Source of the DNA: Kovacikia minuta CCNUW1
Lineage (GTDB): Bacteria; Cyanobacteriota; Cyanobacteriia; Leptolyngbyales; Leptolyngbyaceae
Direction of reading: 5' to 3'
Assembly: GCF_020091585.1 (NCBI RefSeq)
Contig: NZ_CP083583.1
Coordinates: 930,001-994,000 of the forward strand
Length of the DNA: 64,000 nucleotides
Shown here: in pieces, positions 17,036 through 25,944 of the stretch
Numbering within the stretch: the stretch's first letter is position 1
How the letters are laid out: the number at the start of each line of letters is the position of its first letter
Made by a program: the position numbers and the translations under genes
Notes under the pieces: generated by a model
The model's database searches: none
What the model was told of the DNA's origin: nothing
The model's input: the letters and a program-made list of their open reading frames with translations, nothing else

Positions 17036-18462
17036 TGGCTCAATCAATGCTTTGTGTTGAGGATTTGCTCATCTTAGAACCGTTTCAGCACCTTCCCCAG
17101 GGACGGCTGGAGTGGCTGTGCGATCGTGCCCAAACTGTCTCCCTGCGAGTGGGGGATGTGCTTGTCCATGAAGGTGATCCCCATCGGGGGTTGTTTATTC
17201 TGATCAGGGGGCAAATGGTGATCACGCGTCGGAGTGAAGGCGTTGAAATTCCCCTGGGGCGTCATGATGCGCCTGCATATTTTGGTGAAGTACAGGTGTT
17301 GACTGACGAGCCTGTCCCGGTCACGCTACGGGCAATCACAGATTGTGACCTCTACGAAATAGAGGGCGACGACTTTCGCAAGTTGGTACACGAATGCCGT
17401 GAGTTTGAACGCATGGTGTTTCGCCTGGTCGAACGACGCCTGCGCGGGCTGGAATCGTTTATTCGTGGACGGGAAAAAATGGCGGCTCTGGGTACGCTGG
17501 CAGCGGGGCTTGCCCATGAACTCAATAATCCAGCTGCGGCACTTGTGCGCGCCCTGCGAGAGATGCCAGCGGCAATTCTGGAACTACAACGGATGAACCT
17601 GGTCTACGGTCAACACCAGGTTGAACCCGAACACACCCAACTATGGATACAGGCGCGGGATGCAGGCAATGATGCAATTTTGACCGATCGCGTTGATCCC
17701 GTCAGCCTCAGCGATCGGGAAGAACGATTGCTGAACTGGTTAGAAGACTACGGTGTACACCAAGCATGGAAAGTGGCTGAACCCCTGGCAGAAGCTGGGA
17801 TTGAGATTGAAACCCTGGAGCATTTGATGCAGCGTTGGCGCAATGATCCAACCGAAATGCGCGAAATGGGGTTGCATTGGCTTGCCCTTTCCTTCGAAAT
17901 GATGGCGATGATTAAACACGGGTTACGGGGGGCAGAGCGCATTTCAGAACTGGTTCAGTCAATGAAATCCTATTCCTTTCTCGACCAGGGAGTGCAACAG
18001 GAAGTGGATGTGCATCAGGGGTTGGAAGATACCCTGCGACTATTTGCCTACAAACTTAAACAGGGGATTCAGGTAAAACGGAATTATGCCCCCCAACTTC
18101 CGACAGTGTTTGCCTATGGGAGCGAGTTGAACCAGGTATGGACTAATTTGATTGATAACGCGATCGACGCGATGAACGGTAAAGGTCTGCTAGAAATTAC
18201 CACTCACCTGAAAACGCATTTGATTCGCGTTGATATTGTTGACTCTGGTAGCGGAATTCCAGCTGAGGTTCAATCGCGCATTTTTGAACCATTCTTTACC
18301 ACTAAACCCGTTGGTCAGGGGTCAGGATTGGGACTGGAAACCGTGCGACGCATTGTTGAGAATCGGCATCGGGGGGCGATTTTGTTTGAATCACAACCAG
18401 GAAGAACCTGTTTCACAGTTTGCTTACCCATTACCCAGGAGCATTTTAACGGACTCTGGTAG
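17035..18462 (+). CDS. sensor histidine kinase with N-terminal cyclic-nucleotide-binding domain
   Basis: The 475-aa soluble kinase has a Crp-like cNMP-binding domain at about residues 10-125, with GDVLVHEGDPHRGLFILIRG and YFGEVQVLTDEPVPVTLRA. A dimerisation helix with the phospho-acceptor His161 in AAGLAHELNNPAAAL follows. The HATPase domain has N-box NLIDNAIDAMNG, G1 DSGSGIP and G2 GQGSGLGLETV. No transmembrane segment is present, so the signal is intracellular. No response regulator gene is adjacent. The start codon overlaps the SDR stop, implying that the SDR and kinase act in one pathway. Confidence 0.92.
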   Translation: MAQSMLCVEDLLILEPFQHLPQGRLEWLCDRAQTVSLRVGDVLVHEGDPHRGLFILIRGQMVITRRSEGVEIPLGRHDAPAYFGEVQVLTDEPVPVTLRAITDCDLYEIEGDDFRKLVHECREFERMVFRLVERRLRGLESFIRGREKMAALGTLAAGLAHELNNPAAALVRALREMPAAILELQRMNLVYGQHQVEPEHTQLWIQARDAGNDAILTDRVDPVSLSDREERLLNWLEDYGVHQAWKVAEPLAEAGIEIETLEHLMQRWRNDPTEMREMGLHWLALSFEMMAMIKHGLRGAERISELVQSMKSYSFLDQGVQQEVDVHQGLEDTLRLFAYKLKQGIQVKRNYAPQLPTVFAYGSELNQVWTNLIDNAIDAMNGKGLLEITTHLKTHLIRVDIVDSGSGIPAEVQSRIFEPFFTTKPVGQGSGLGLETVRRIVENRHRGAILFESQPGRTCFTVCLPITQEHFNGLW

Positions 18463-18488
18463 AGCTGCCATGAATCGCGGCTCTACCA
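18457..18488 (+). terminator. hairpin across the kinase stop codon
   Basis: A perfect 9-bp inverted repeat (TGGTAGAGC / GCTCTACCA) with a 14-nt loop spans the TAG stop. No U-tract follows, so termination without a factor is uncertain. Confidence 0.35.
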
Positions 18489-18884
18489 ATAGGGGATGAG
18501 CGTACCCATACAATTCGGTAGGGTCCTGACGGGTGGGAGCGTGGGAAGGTGGGCATTTCCTACTCTTCCACCATTGCGCTCCTAATTCCGGGTTGAAGGG
18601 GAATGGGCGGATGAAAGCGGGTTGTTATTTCTCCACGTCCGTTGCGTTTTTCAATTGTCGTTACAACTAATACACTGTAAGTTCATCGACTTGCCGTATA
18701 TTATAGAACTCAGCGCACTACTTTTTCTGAAGTCGCTGGGGCTGATCCGCTTCAAAGTGCTTTGAGGTCGCTGATTGGGGCGATCGCAACATATTTTGCT
18801 GCTTACAAACGATGGTGAATGGGAAGGTAGCCACCCAGAATTAGTCGAGAAACTTTTTGGATAGCGCGAGAATCTGGTAGAACA
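18489..18884. other. intergenic region upstream of the LysR gene
   Basis: About 400 bp with no gene, recognised repeat or RNA that I can support. It presumably holds the LysR promoter. Confidence 0.3.
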
Positions 18885-19850
18885 ATGACTCTGGAACAAC
18901 TTCGAATCTTTTTAGCCGTTGCAGAAAATCTCCACTTTACCCGCGCCGCAGAAACGCTGTATATCACTCAACCCGCCGTTAGCGCAGCGATTCAAAGCCT
19001 GGAGACAGAATATAGTGTGAAGCTGTTTCACCGGGTGGGGCGACGGGTAGAAATTACAGAAGCCGGAAAGCTTTTGTATGTTGAAGCACAAAAGATTCTA
19101 GAGCAGGTGATGGTCGCAGAGCGGAATCTGCGGGAGTTGAACAATTTGCAACAGGGTGAATTGCGGCTGGGGGCAAGTCTGACCATTGGCAATTATTGGT
19201 TACCGGACAAGATAAGCCAGTTTCAGCAGGATTATCCGGGAATTCAGGTGAACTGCACCCTGGCCAATGCCGAAGAAATTGCCGAAGGAACCGCATCCGG
19301 ACGGTTTGATCTGGGATTGGTGTCGGGTGAGGTGAAATCGACCCTGAGAGATGCGCTGTTGCAGGAAGTTGTGGGGCGCGATCGCCTGCAAATTGTCGTA
19401 GGGCAGTCTCACCCCTGGTTTCATCGGACCATCGTGCAGGTTGAAGAGTTGCTAACCACTCCCTGGGTGCTGCGGGAAGCCGGGTCTGGTGCCCAACAGG
19501 TGTTTGAACAAGCCCTCCGCAACTGGCGGGTTGACCTTTCGCAGTTGAGCACGATGCTGGTACTTACCAGTAGCGAAATGGTGAAAGCGATCGTCGAACG
19601 GGGCAATGCCGCCGCAGCTTTACCAGAGTTAATGGTTTACAAAGAACTGCAATTGAAAACATTAAAAGCAGTTCAAGTGGTTGTTCAAGATTCTGATGCA
19701 TCGACAATTTTAGAAATTGTGCAACCCATTCTGAAATTGAAACATGCTCAGAGGTTCCAGGCTCAAACCATGCTGGCGTTTGAGAAAATTTTGCAAAGGC
19801 AGGTAGCGATCGCCCAATCCCTTTCAACCTGTTTGAAAGCGACCCCCTAA
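18885..19850 (+). CDS. LysR-family transcriptional regulator (CysL-like by context)
   Basis: The 321-aa protein has the canonical LysR N-terminal helix-turn-helix at residues 1-60 (TLEQLRIFLAVAENLHFTRAAETL, written here only to note the FTRAA-x-TL-x-ITQPAVS core) and a long linker helix. A substrate-binding domain with GELRLGASLTIGNY follows. The downstream gene in the same direction is cysH, 330 bp away. A CysL/CysB-like role in sulfur assimilation is thus plausible. No T-N11-A operator was identified with confidence. LysR proteins act as tetramers whose inducer binds the C-terminal domain. Confidence 0.9.
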   Translation: MTLEQLRIFLAVAENLHFTRAAETLYITQPAVSAAIQSLETEYSVKLFHRVGRRVEITEAGKLLYVEAQKILEQVMVAERNLRELNNLQQGELRLGASLTIGNYWLPDKISQFQQDYPGIQVNCTLANAEEIAEGTASGRFDLGLVSGEVKSTLRDALLQEVVGRDRLQIVVGQSHPWFHRTIVQVEELLTTPWVLREAGSGAQQVFEQALRNWRVDLSQLSTMLVLTSSEMVKAIVERGNAAAALPELMVYKELQLKTLKAVQVVVQDSDASTILEIVQPILKLKHAQRFQAQTMLAFEKILQRQVAIAQSLSTCLKATP

Positions 19851-19862
19851 CCTCAGGATCTC

Positions 19863-20079
19863 GAATTCAATCATACCGACAATTCCAGGCGTAAGGGCTG
19901 ACATGCGGCAAATAGGCTGGCGGCGATGGCAAAGGTTTTTGCCCGTCTGCCAAGCCCCCACAGGTTACCGACTTTATTTTGTTCTTGTTCCTGAGTCTTC
20001 CACCGTATTTCGAGAAACCGGGTTTCTAGTGAGGATAGTTAACGAGAACCGGGCAGCTTCCAGAAGCAACCCGGTTTCT
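19863..20079. repeat. family B repeat followed by AGAAACCGGGTTTCT repeats
   Basis: Positions 19863-19958 match the unit at 15785 in order and sequence (GAATTCAATCATA, then GCGTAAGGGCT). Positions 20011-20079 carry AGAAACCGGGTTTCT and its partner CAACCCGGTTTCT. The same two families occur in the same order in the gap before the SDR. Confidence 0.6.
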
Positions 20080-20180
20080 ATACCCTCTCTCGCACAACTG
20101 TTCCCCCCTAATTGGGAATCGCTCCATCGTTGGTAAACTATAGAAATGATTACGCTCTTTTTATTGAGAGACAACCGAGC

Positions 20181-20951
20181 ATGGCGCAGTTAACGACACA
20201 AACCCTGACTGAATCAGAGATTCCTGCCCTTGAGGCAGAGCTTTCCAGGCAAACTCCGCAAAAGATTCTGGAACGAGCCTTAAGCCTGTTTGACAACATT
20301 GCCATCTCCTTCAGTGGCGCTGAGGATGTTGTTTTAATTGATATGGCTTACAGACTCAATCGACAGATTCAAGTTTTTAGTCTTGATACCGGTCGGTTGC
20401 ATCCTGAAACCTATCAATTCATTGAGCAAGTCAGGAAGCATTACGGGATTGCGATCGAGATTATGTATCCTGATGCAACCCAGGTAGAAACACTGGTTCA
20501 GACAAAAGGGCTGTTCAGTTTCTACGAAGATGGGCACCAGGAATGCTGTGGAATTCGCAAAGTTGCTCCCCTGCGGCGCAAGTTATCGACTCTGGATGCC
20601 TGGATCACAGGGCAACGGCAGGATCAAAGCCCCACTACACGGGGTAATGTTCCGGTTGTTCAGTTAGATCATGCGTTTTCGATCGAAGGCAAGCCGTTGG
20701 TTAAGTTCAACCCCCTGTCTCATTGGACTTCAGCGGATGTTTGGATGTACATTCGCTCCTATGAGATTCCCTACAACCCGTTGCATGAGCGGGGCTTTGT
20801 TAGCATTGGATGTGAACCCTGTACCCGTCCTGTGCTGCCAAATCAGCATGAGCGTGAAGGTCGCTGGTGGTGGGAAGATGCGGGTAAGAAGGAATGTGGG
20901 TTACACGCAGTGAATCAATCTTCAACGCTGGTAGCGGACACCGATAAGTAG
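20181..20951 (+). CDS. cysH: phosphoadenylyl/adenylyl-sulfate reductase CysH
   Basis: The 256-aa assimilatory sulfate reductase converts (P)APS to sulfite with thioredoxin-type electrons. It has the PP-loop [13 protein letters not shown] (about 43-55), [11 protein letters not shown], and the catalytic C-terminal KKECGLH (Cys239). It also has Cys122-Cys123 and C211-x2-C214, the four ligands of the [4Fe-4S] cluster that marks APS-type reductases. The ATG at 20181 is chosen because homology begins soon after it. The frame extends upstream to 20112 into repeat DNA. The 3' end overlaps the convergent EamA gene by 37 bp. The LysR gene upstream may control it. Confidence 0.93.
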   Translation: MAQLTTQTLTESEIPALEAELSRQTPQKILERALSLFDNIAISFSGAEDVVLIDMAYRLNRQIQVFSLDTGRLHPETYQFIEQVRKHYGIAIEIMYPDATQVETLVQTKGLFSFYEDGHQECCGIRKVAPLRRKLSTLDAWITGQRQDQSPTTRGNVPVVQLDHAFSIEGKPLVKFNPLSHWTSADVWMYIRSYEIPYNPLHERGFVSIGCEPCTRPVLPNQHEREGRWWWEDAGKKECGLHAVNQSSTLVADTDK

Positions 20952-21886
20952 ATCCCCAAAAGCACAACCAAAAATGCAAAGCCGTTGAGTATGCTGATGG
21001 TTTGCCCAAACAAAACCATTGCAAAACCAGCGGCGATGCCTGGAACCGCTAACATCGCTACCGCTACCAGACTCGCCGAGAAATGTTTGAGGCTGTAGGT
21101 TAACAATCCATGACCAATAATTTGGGTCATAAATGCCAGTCCTAATACCGCAATTGTGCTTTGCCAGGTAGGAGGGAAAATGGCTTCGCCACTCAACAAA
21201 ACCACTGGCAGAACCAGAATACTCCCGATCGCACACTCGCCCATTGTAATGATGGGAGTGGGAAAGCGAGTCCGGAGTTGCTCGACCATCAGAATCTCAG
21301 TCGCAAATAAAACGGCTGCCAGTAGTGCCGCCGCATCTCCCATCCAACTACCATCTGCCAGGTGTAAATCTTCAACTCCAATGGCGATCGCTCCCAGCAT
21401 TGCCACCACCATACCGACCAAAAAGCGGGGACTAAACCGTCGACCAAAGATCAACCACGCTCCTAGGGTTGTGAAAATAGGCATCATGTGGGTAAATAGA
21501 GCCGCGTTGGCAACACTGGTTTGGGTCAATGCCCAGGCTAAAAGTACCAGAAACAAAACAAAACTAGCGCCTGCAATCAACAGTATGCCCCCGTCGCGTA
21601 AAGGGGTAGTGGATGGGGCATGTTCTACTTCAGTTTGCACCTGGGGCTGAACCTTGCCAAGAGATTGCAACGCATTCCAAATGGCAAAGACGATCGCAGC
21701 AATCAGCAAACGATTAAATGCAATCCCATAGGGACTCATCTCCTGCCCTGCAATCACAAACAAAATCGATCCACTGGCAATTCCCAAAAGCGCGATGCAA
21801 AGTGCGATCGTGGCTACCAGTCCAGATTGTTGCAACCAGACAACCTGACTCCGCTGCATGATATTGTCTGGTTCTTGAATTGCCAT
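20915..21886 (-). CDS. EamA/DMT-family transporter (10 TM)
   Basis: A membrane protein of the drug/metabolite transporter superfamily with two EamA repeats: roughly residues 15-150 and 165-300, separated by [21 protein letters not shown]. Ten hydrophobic segments are visible, and a hydrophilic loop lies in repeat one ([15 protein letters not shown]). The frame is open to 21940. The start at 21886 (MAIQEPDN) is preferred because the upstream peptide is unlike the family, and MQRSQ at 21859 is a third option. It is likely an exporter of a metabolite or amino acid. It converges on cysH with a 37-bp overlap. Confidence 0.88.
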   Translation of the reverse strand: MAIQEPDNIMQRSQVVWLQQSGLVATIALCIALLGIASGSILFVIAGQEMSPYGIAFNRLLIAAIVFAIWNALQSLGKVQPQVQTEVEHAPSTTPLRDGGILLIAGASFVLFLVLLAWALTQTSVANAALFTHMMPIFTTLGAWLIFGRRFSPRFLVGMVVAMLGAIAIGVEDLHLADGSWMGDAAALLAAVLFATEILMVEQLRTRFPTPIITMGECAIGSILVLPVVLLSGEAIFPPTWQSTIAVLGLAFMTQIIGHGLLTYSLKHFSASLVAVAMLAVPGIAAGFAMVLFGQTISILNGFAFLVVLLGIYLSVSATSVED

Positions 21887-21940
21887 GGTGTTTGGGTTTC
21901 CGTTAGAACGTTTACCAATGATTCCTACCACTTCAAACAC

Positions 21941-22394
21941 GACTGGGGTTGTTGCTTATTTTACGATCTGCCTATTACAGCGGTTTTCCGATCAGCCAGC
22001 TTCAGCCTTGGGAAGTGGGGTATGGGGGGTGGCTAATCCAAATAAAATCGGCTGTAAATAGGTGCGATAGCTGTTAGGGGCGGGTTTTGTTGCCAAACCA
22101 TTGGAAGGTAACGATTAACCTGTTAAGCCCGTTTGTACCGTTTGTGGATTTATTCAATCCAGGATTCTTAACTGTTTCTCATTTGCTCATCAGAGACATT
22201 TCAGAATGGTTTGACACTCTGTTATCAAAGACAATTGATTGTCCCAAATTGGCAAAGAATTGTTGGTGTTTTTCTAGATAGGTTGTTCGTATGCTGTAGA
22301 GATGCTCCCGCGAAACATCTCCACGGATATCACCCACACATCAATCTGAAACACAACCGAATTGTTGTCCTGTCATAACGTTAAGGATTGAGAT
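21941..22394. repeat. intergenic region with repeat family A, copy at 22073-22170
   Basis: The gap contains GTTAGGGGCGGGTTTTGTTG, an imperfect inverted arm AAGCCCGTTTGTAC and the tail GGATTTATTCAATCCAGGATTCTTA (given here as one diagnostic end, GGATTCTTA). It is colinear with 6453-6550. Just before it, GTGGGGT..AATCGGCTGTAA also recurs at about 11050-11095. The DUF2808 promoter must lie in the remaining 200 bp. Confidence 0.55.
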
Positions 22395-22928
22395 ATGAAA
22401 CGGTTAATTTATGGTGGTGTATCTGCCCTCGCATTTGCGATCGCTGCCTCCAGCGTTGGTTTGCCCGCCTCTGCCCGCCCAGCAATCACAACTGGTCACT
22501 CCGACTCTTCTGTGCCACTGGTAATGTCTGGAGAAACAGCGATGACCTTCAACTTCACCGCTCCGTTTATTTCCAGTTCTGGGATTCGCGGTAACGTCCA
22601 CTTTATCCGGCTAGCGGTTGTTGGGATGTCTCTCAGGGATTTGATGGTTTCCATTCCCAGCCAGATGGAAAACTATCAGAGTATTCGCGTCATCAACCAA
22701 ACCGGACAGGATATTCCTGCAAAAATCTCGGTGGATAAGAGACGAGTTGCCGTTCTGTTTGACCAACCCATCCCCCAGGGTAGCTATGTAGAATTAATGT
22801 TCACAGGAGTTCAGATGAATACTTCTGGTGGAGATACGCTTTTTTATGGTGTCACCGCAGAACGGGAGGGAATTACAGGAGAAATCCCCGTTGGCACTGC
22901 CAGAGTGCATATTCCCAGTAGAAGCTAA
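22395..22928 (+). CDS. DUF2808 secreted cyanobacterial protein
   Basis: The 177-aa product has a clear Sec signal peptide (MKRLIYGGVSALAFAIAASS, cleavage near ASARP at residue 28) and a beta-rich domain. Hallmark DUF2808 segments are present: the YxF-x-L/A-x-P region AGETAMTFNFTAPFI, the LRDLMVSIP motif, and the C-terminal YVELMFTGVQMNTSGGDTLFYGVTA. DUF2808 is largely limited to cyanobacteria, is predicted to be periplasmic or extracellular, and has no known function. It stands as a single transcription unit closed by a strong terminator at 22954. Confidence 0.88.
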   Translation: MKRLIYGGVSALAFAIAASSVGLPASARPAITTGHSDSSVPLVMSGETAMTFNFTAPFISSSGIRGNVHFIRLAVVGMSLRDLMVSIPSQMENYQSIRVINQTGQDIPAKISVDKRRVAVLFDQPIPQGSYVELMFTGVQMNTSGGDTLFYGVTAEREGITGEIPVGTARVHIPSRS

Positions 22929-22953
22929 ACGCTTAGGCTTAACAATGCGATGG

Positions 22954-22981
22954 AAAAAGGTGGGCGGAACCCACCTTTTTT
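22954..22981 (+). terminator. intrinsic terminator of the DUF2808 gene
   Basis: An 11-bp perfect stem (AAAAAGGTGGG / CCCACCTTTTT) with a 5-nt loop runs into T-rich DNA 26 bp after the stop codon. Confidence 0.9.
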
Positions 22982-23105
22982 GTTTTTGTAGTTATACCCA
23001 ATACAGTCGCGTTTCCAATTTACATTGGGATTAGGAGAAGGGTCGTCTTCTTTAGGAACAAGAATAAAATCGGTAATTTGTAGATACTGTGCAAAGTTGC
23101 AGGTG

Positions 23106-24101
23106 TCAAGTCGATGAGGTCGGGAAGCAGACCTGGGCGTCAAAAGGTTTATTGGCGTGCAGAACCCCGTAAATCCAGCGAATCAGCTTATGCATCACGG
23201 CCCCGACGACTTGACGCTTAGTTTTGTGGCGCTGGAGGAGTTGTGCGCGCCAAGCTTGAATCGGCTTGCTCCAGCGTAAAAGGCACAGGGCTGGGAGAAA
23301 CAGGGCTTTGCGTAAGCGGGCATTACCAAGTTTGCACAGCCTGGGCTTGCCGTGAATCGATGTGCCAGAGGTTTTTTCCTGGGGCGTGAGTCCGGCGTAA
23401 GCCGCCAACTGCCGAGCCGAAGCAAAGTGCTGCCAACTGCCGATTTCTGCGAGAATCAGGGCCGCGGTGTGAGGACCAATACCAGGAATCGAATCGAGCA
23501 ATTCGTGTTGCCGTTTGAGACCGGGGAATTGGTCGATATGGGTTCGAATCTTGTCTCGCAAGGCTTTGAGTTGGTCTTCCATAAAGGTGATGTGAGTATT
23601 AATCTCGCTTACCAACTCAGGGGGAGCCGTTTCGAGGCGATTGGTTTCCTGTCCAATCATCTGCTCGAGGGCCTGCACCCGTCGCATCAGATTTTGCAAC
23701 ACTTCCACCTCAGGGGCCGGTGGTTGCCAAAGCTCAGGCTTCAGGTCACGGCAGTATTCGGCAATTAAGCGAGCATCAGCCGCATCGGTCTTGGTGCGAC
23801 TCAAGCGACTCTGGGCATAAGCATGGACCGCTTGGGGATTGGCAATCGTCACGCCATACCCGGCGTGATGCAACTGCTTGGCGATGGCATGCCCATAGGT
23901 GCTGGTGGCTTCGAGACAGGCATGTAACTGGGTAAAGCGTTGCTGGCTCAACCAAGCGAGCAATTCTTGGTGCCCAGCAACTGTGTTGGCGACCGCTTTG
24001 CGTCGAAGCGCTTGGGTGCCACAGAGCAACACCCCATGAATCCGTGTTTTGCCAATGTCTAAACCCAATACAGCATCAACGACAGGGGACGACGATGACA
24101 T
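23106..24101 (-). CDS. IS110-family transposase (DEDD + Tnp20)
   Basis: A 331-aa recombinase if started at MSSSSPVVDAVLGLD (24101); the frame is open to 24146. The N-terminal RuvC-like DEDD domain starts at VLGLDIGKTRIHGVLL with further acidic residues in ACLEATSTYG and RTKTDAADARLIAEY. The C-terminal Tnp20 domain reads SIPGIGPHTAALILAEIG, then FASARQLAAYAGLTP and KTSGTSIHGK, the last containing the expected catalytic serine. IS110 recombinases use a bridge RNA to pair donor and target. Full length and undisturbed reading suggest the protein is functional. Confidence 0.93.
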   Translation of the reverse strand: MSSSSPVVDAVLGLDIGKTRIHGVLLCGTQALRRKAVANTVAGHQELLAWLSQQRFTQLHACLEATSTYGHAIAKQLHHAGYGVTIANPQAVHAYAQSRLSRTKTDAADARLIAEYCRDLKPELWQPPAPEVEVLQNLMRRVQALEQMIGQETNRLETAPPELVSEINTHITFMEDQLKALRDKIRTHIDQFPGLKRQHELLDSIPGIGPHTAALILAEIGSWQHFASARQLAAYAGLTPQEKTSGTSIHGKPRLCKLGNARLRKALFLPALCLLRWSKPIQAWRAQLLQRHKTKRQVVGAVMHKLIRWIYGVLHANKPFDAQVCFPTSST

Positions 24102-24146
24102 AAAGGCTCCTTCAATCCATCCAGGGTTTACAGCCTCAGAACCCAC

Positions 24147-24345
24147 TTTCCTTGTCAGTCCAGGGTCATGTCCACTGCAGGGGCAGCCCTATGATACTGT
24201 TCAGTGTGGTGAGCGGCTGGAGCGGGCTTAGGGTCAGCAAAAGCGTCTAATCTACATCCAGGCTTGGCTAGCCTTAGGGGCATACCAGAGTGCACTTGAC
24301 CTGACCCAACTTTCATTACTGTTGCTGAAAGCTGCCCTACACACA
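24147..24345 (-). ncRNA. candidate IS110 bridge RNA region
   Basis: About 200 bp upstream of the transposase start show no coding potential and contain several short inverted repeats. In characterised IS110-group elements the bridge RNA is transcribed from this non-coding end. The loops were not assigned. The call rests on position and family knowledge only. Confidence 0.35.
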
Positions 24346-24347
24346 AG

Positions 24348-24411
24348 GGGCTTAGCATGCGGGCAGAAACCTTTGCCATCGCCGAAAGTGTCTCTGCCGA
24401 ATGCTAAGCCC
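24348..24411. repeat. family B palindromic unit
   Basis: Perfect 11-bp arms GGGCTTAGCAT / ATGCTAAGCCC enclose GCGGGCAGAAACCTTTGCC-type DNA. It is related to units at 15785, 19863 and 34789 and lies between IS110 and the IS4 element. Confidence 0.65.
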
Positions 24412-24416
24412 TTACG

Positions 24417-25944
24417 ACGATACCTGTCTAGGTGTTATTCAGCCAGGAGATAAAAGTTTTGCCGTTGAAACGTGGGGATGCTTGGGGTCACGGACTCGTG
24501 GAGGCGTTTTGGATTTACTTTTCCTGGGTTGCTTGAGAAATCGCTTGAGATTGACCTGGGTTGCCAACTGTTTGAGCAGCGTGGCTAACTCTGCCAGGGG
24601 CATAGTGCGGAATGGTTGCCAATACTGGGGCGGAATCGCAATCATCATGCCGCGATAGGTTCCCTGCAGCTCATCAACCATGTAAAAGTCAGACACCGTG
24701 GCGGCTATGGTTGCCACTCCGTGTACACTGGCTAAAGCCGCTTTGAGCGTTGCCAGAATGTTGTAAGTCACTAAAGCGAGAGAAAAGCTGAATAAAGCGG
24801 CTCTGGGATAGGCTAAAGTCTCAATCTCACACTCGAAATTCTTCGTAACCGTTAAGAATAGTCCTTCCACTTGCCAACGTTCTCGATACAACTCAAGCAC
24901 AACTGTGGCACTGGCAACGGTAATCGGTAAATTCGTGAGCACGACAATCTCACAATCTCCATGTCGGGTTGGTTGTGATAAGCGTAAGACAATTCGTCGT
25001 AGATGCAACCACTGACCCTCAAACTCAATCTTGACCATCTGCTCAAGCACCTCCCTGGCTTCCATGACAGTGACCAATTGCAACTCGCTTAACGCTTGCC
25101 AGGGGAGATTTTGATGTTCTCGAATGACAAAGGTACTGCGCCGTCCGGCAATGCCAGTCAGCATCTCCAACGTACACATATTGCGGTCGGCAATCCACAA
25201 TTGCCCTGGTGCGACCGTCGCTAACACTTGCCCAAACAATCGTCGTTCCTGGGCATGACCATCTTCACAGGGAAAGATGTCCACCGCCAAACCTAATTCT
25301 GGGTCGAGGACAACCAACGATTTCCCTGGTAAGGGAGCCGCTGCTACCGAGCGCAGCACTTTCAACCGATGCTCGGTTGCTGCTAACGCATTCCCATCCA
25401 GAATCCGCACCCGATACCCTGGCAATAACGCGGCCTGTTGCCCTCCCAGGTGCTCAATCAGTTGGCTCAATTCCCCTGCCGTTTCTCGCAGCAACGCCGC
25501 ACTCACTCCGATTTCTATGCCATTGAGTTTTTGATAAAAGGCCGCCCGTTCCACACTCAATTCCGTCGCTTTGGCTTTGTAGGCGGCGTTGACTGACGGA
25601 TGCACCCCACACACCACCAAACTCAACACGTTCACCACCTCTGAAAACAGCAACTCCTGGGTGTACTGCACTTTGGCATAGGTTTCAAACAAGGTATCGA
25701 GCCGCTCTGCTTGAAACACATGTTCCATCAGTCCCCGCATCATCACACTGATCGGGCTTTGCTCGATGAAGGCATCAAAGATACTGGCTAACATGCTGGC
25801 ACCCTCCACGCTGATGCAGACGACTTCTCAACTCTAACCCGGTTGCGCTCAGCACTGGCAACCATCAACCACCGCAAAGGGCTTTACCAGAGACCTTCGC
25901 TAATATTTTCTCTCAATCAGGTTTAACACCTAGACAGGTATCGT
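24417..25944 (-). mobile_element. IS4-family insertion sequence, 1.53 kb
   Basis: Perfect terminal inverted repeats start ACGATACCTGTCTAGGTG at 24417 and end at 25944 with the reverse complement (21 bp in all). They flank one transposase gene. The flanking bases do not show a matching target duplication, so one flank has probably been rearranged. The right end supplies the stop codon of the broken FG-GAP gene. Confidence 0.85.
24439..25809 (-). CDS. IS4-family DDE transposase
   Basis: A 456-aa transposase. The DDE triad can be placed as Asp in YRVRILDGNAL, Asp in LWIADRNM and Glu in the YREK signature Y-x2-R-x3-E-x6-K (YRERWQVEGLFLTVTK). The C-terminal tail is basic (QPRKSKSKTPPRVRD). An in-frame ATG five codons in (MLASIFDAF) may be the real start. 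It is intact and full length. It catalyses cut-and-paste transposition of the element bounded at 24417 and 25944. Confidence 0.92.
   Translation of the reverse strand: MEGASMLASIFDAFIEQSPISVMMRGLMEHVFQAERLDTLFETYAKVQYTQELLFSEVVNVLSLVVCGVHPSVNAAYKAKATELSVERAAFYQKLNGIEIGVSAALLRETAGELSQLIEHLGGQQAALLPGYRVRILDGNALAATEHRLKVLRSVAAAPLPGKSLVVLDPELGLAVDIFPCEDGHAQERRLFGQVLATVAPGQLWIADRNMCTLEMLTGIAGRRSTFVIREHQNLPWQALSELQLVTVMEAREVLEQMVKIEFEGQWLHLRRIVLRLSQPTRHGDCEIVVLTNLPITVASATVVLELYRERWQVEGLFLTVTKNFECEIETLAYPRAALFSFSLALVTYNILATLKAALASVHGVATIAATVSDFYMVDELQGTYRGMMIAIPPQYWQPFRTMPLAELATLLKQLATQVNLKRFLKQPRKSKSKTPPRVRDPKHPHVSTAKLLSPG

Larger units (their letters stand above)
23095..24345 (-). mobile_element. 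IS110-family insertion sequence (ends approximate)
   Basis: A complete IS110-type transposase gene plus about 200 bp of non-coding DNA upstream of it. IS110 elements lack terminal inverted repeats and obvious target duplications, so the ends cannot be fixed by eye. They are placed between the DUF2808 terminator and the palindromic family B unit at 24348. Confidence 0.65.

Noticed and set aside
18457-18488. Strong intrinsic terminator after the histidine kinase
   Set aside because: The stem is perfect but no T-run follows. Listed with low confidence only.
23352-23935. Long plus-strand open frames opposite the IS110 transposase
   Set aside because: They are antisense shadows of a well-conserved transposase and match no family.
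25209-25534. Plus-strand open frames opposite the IS4 transposase
   Set aside because: Antisense shadows; the minus-strand frame has a complete DDE set.
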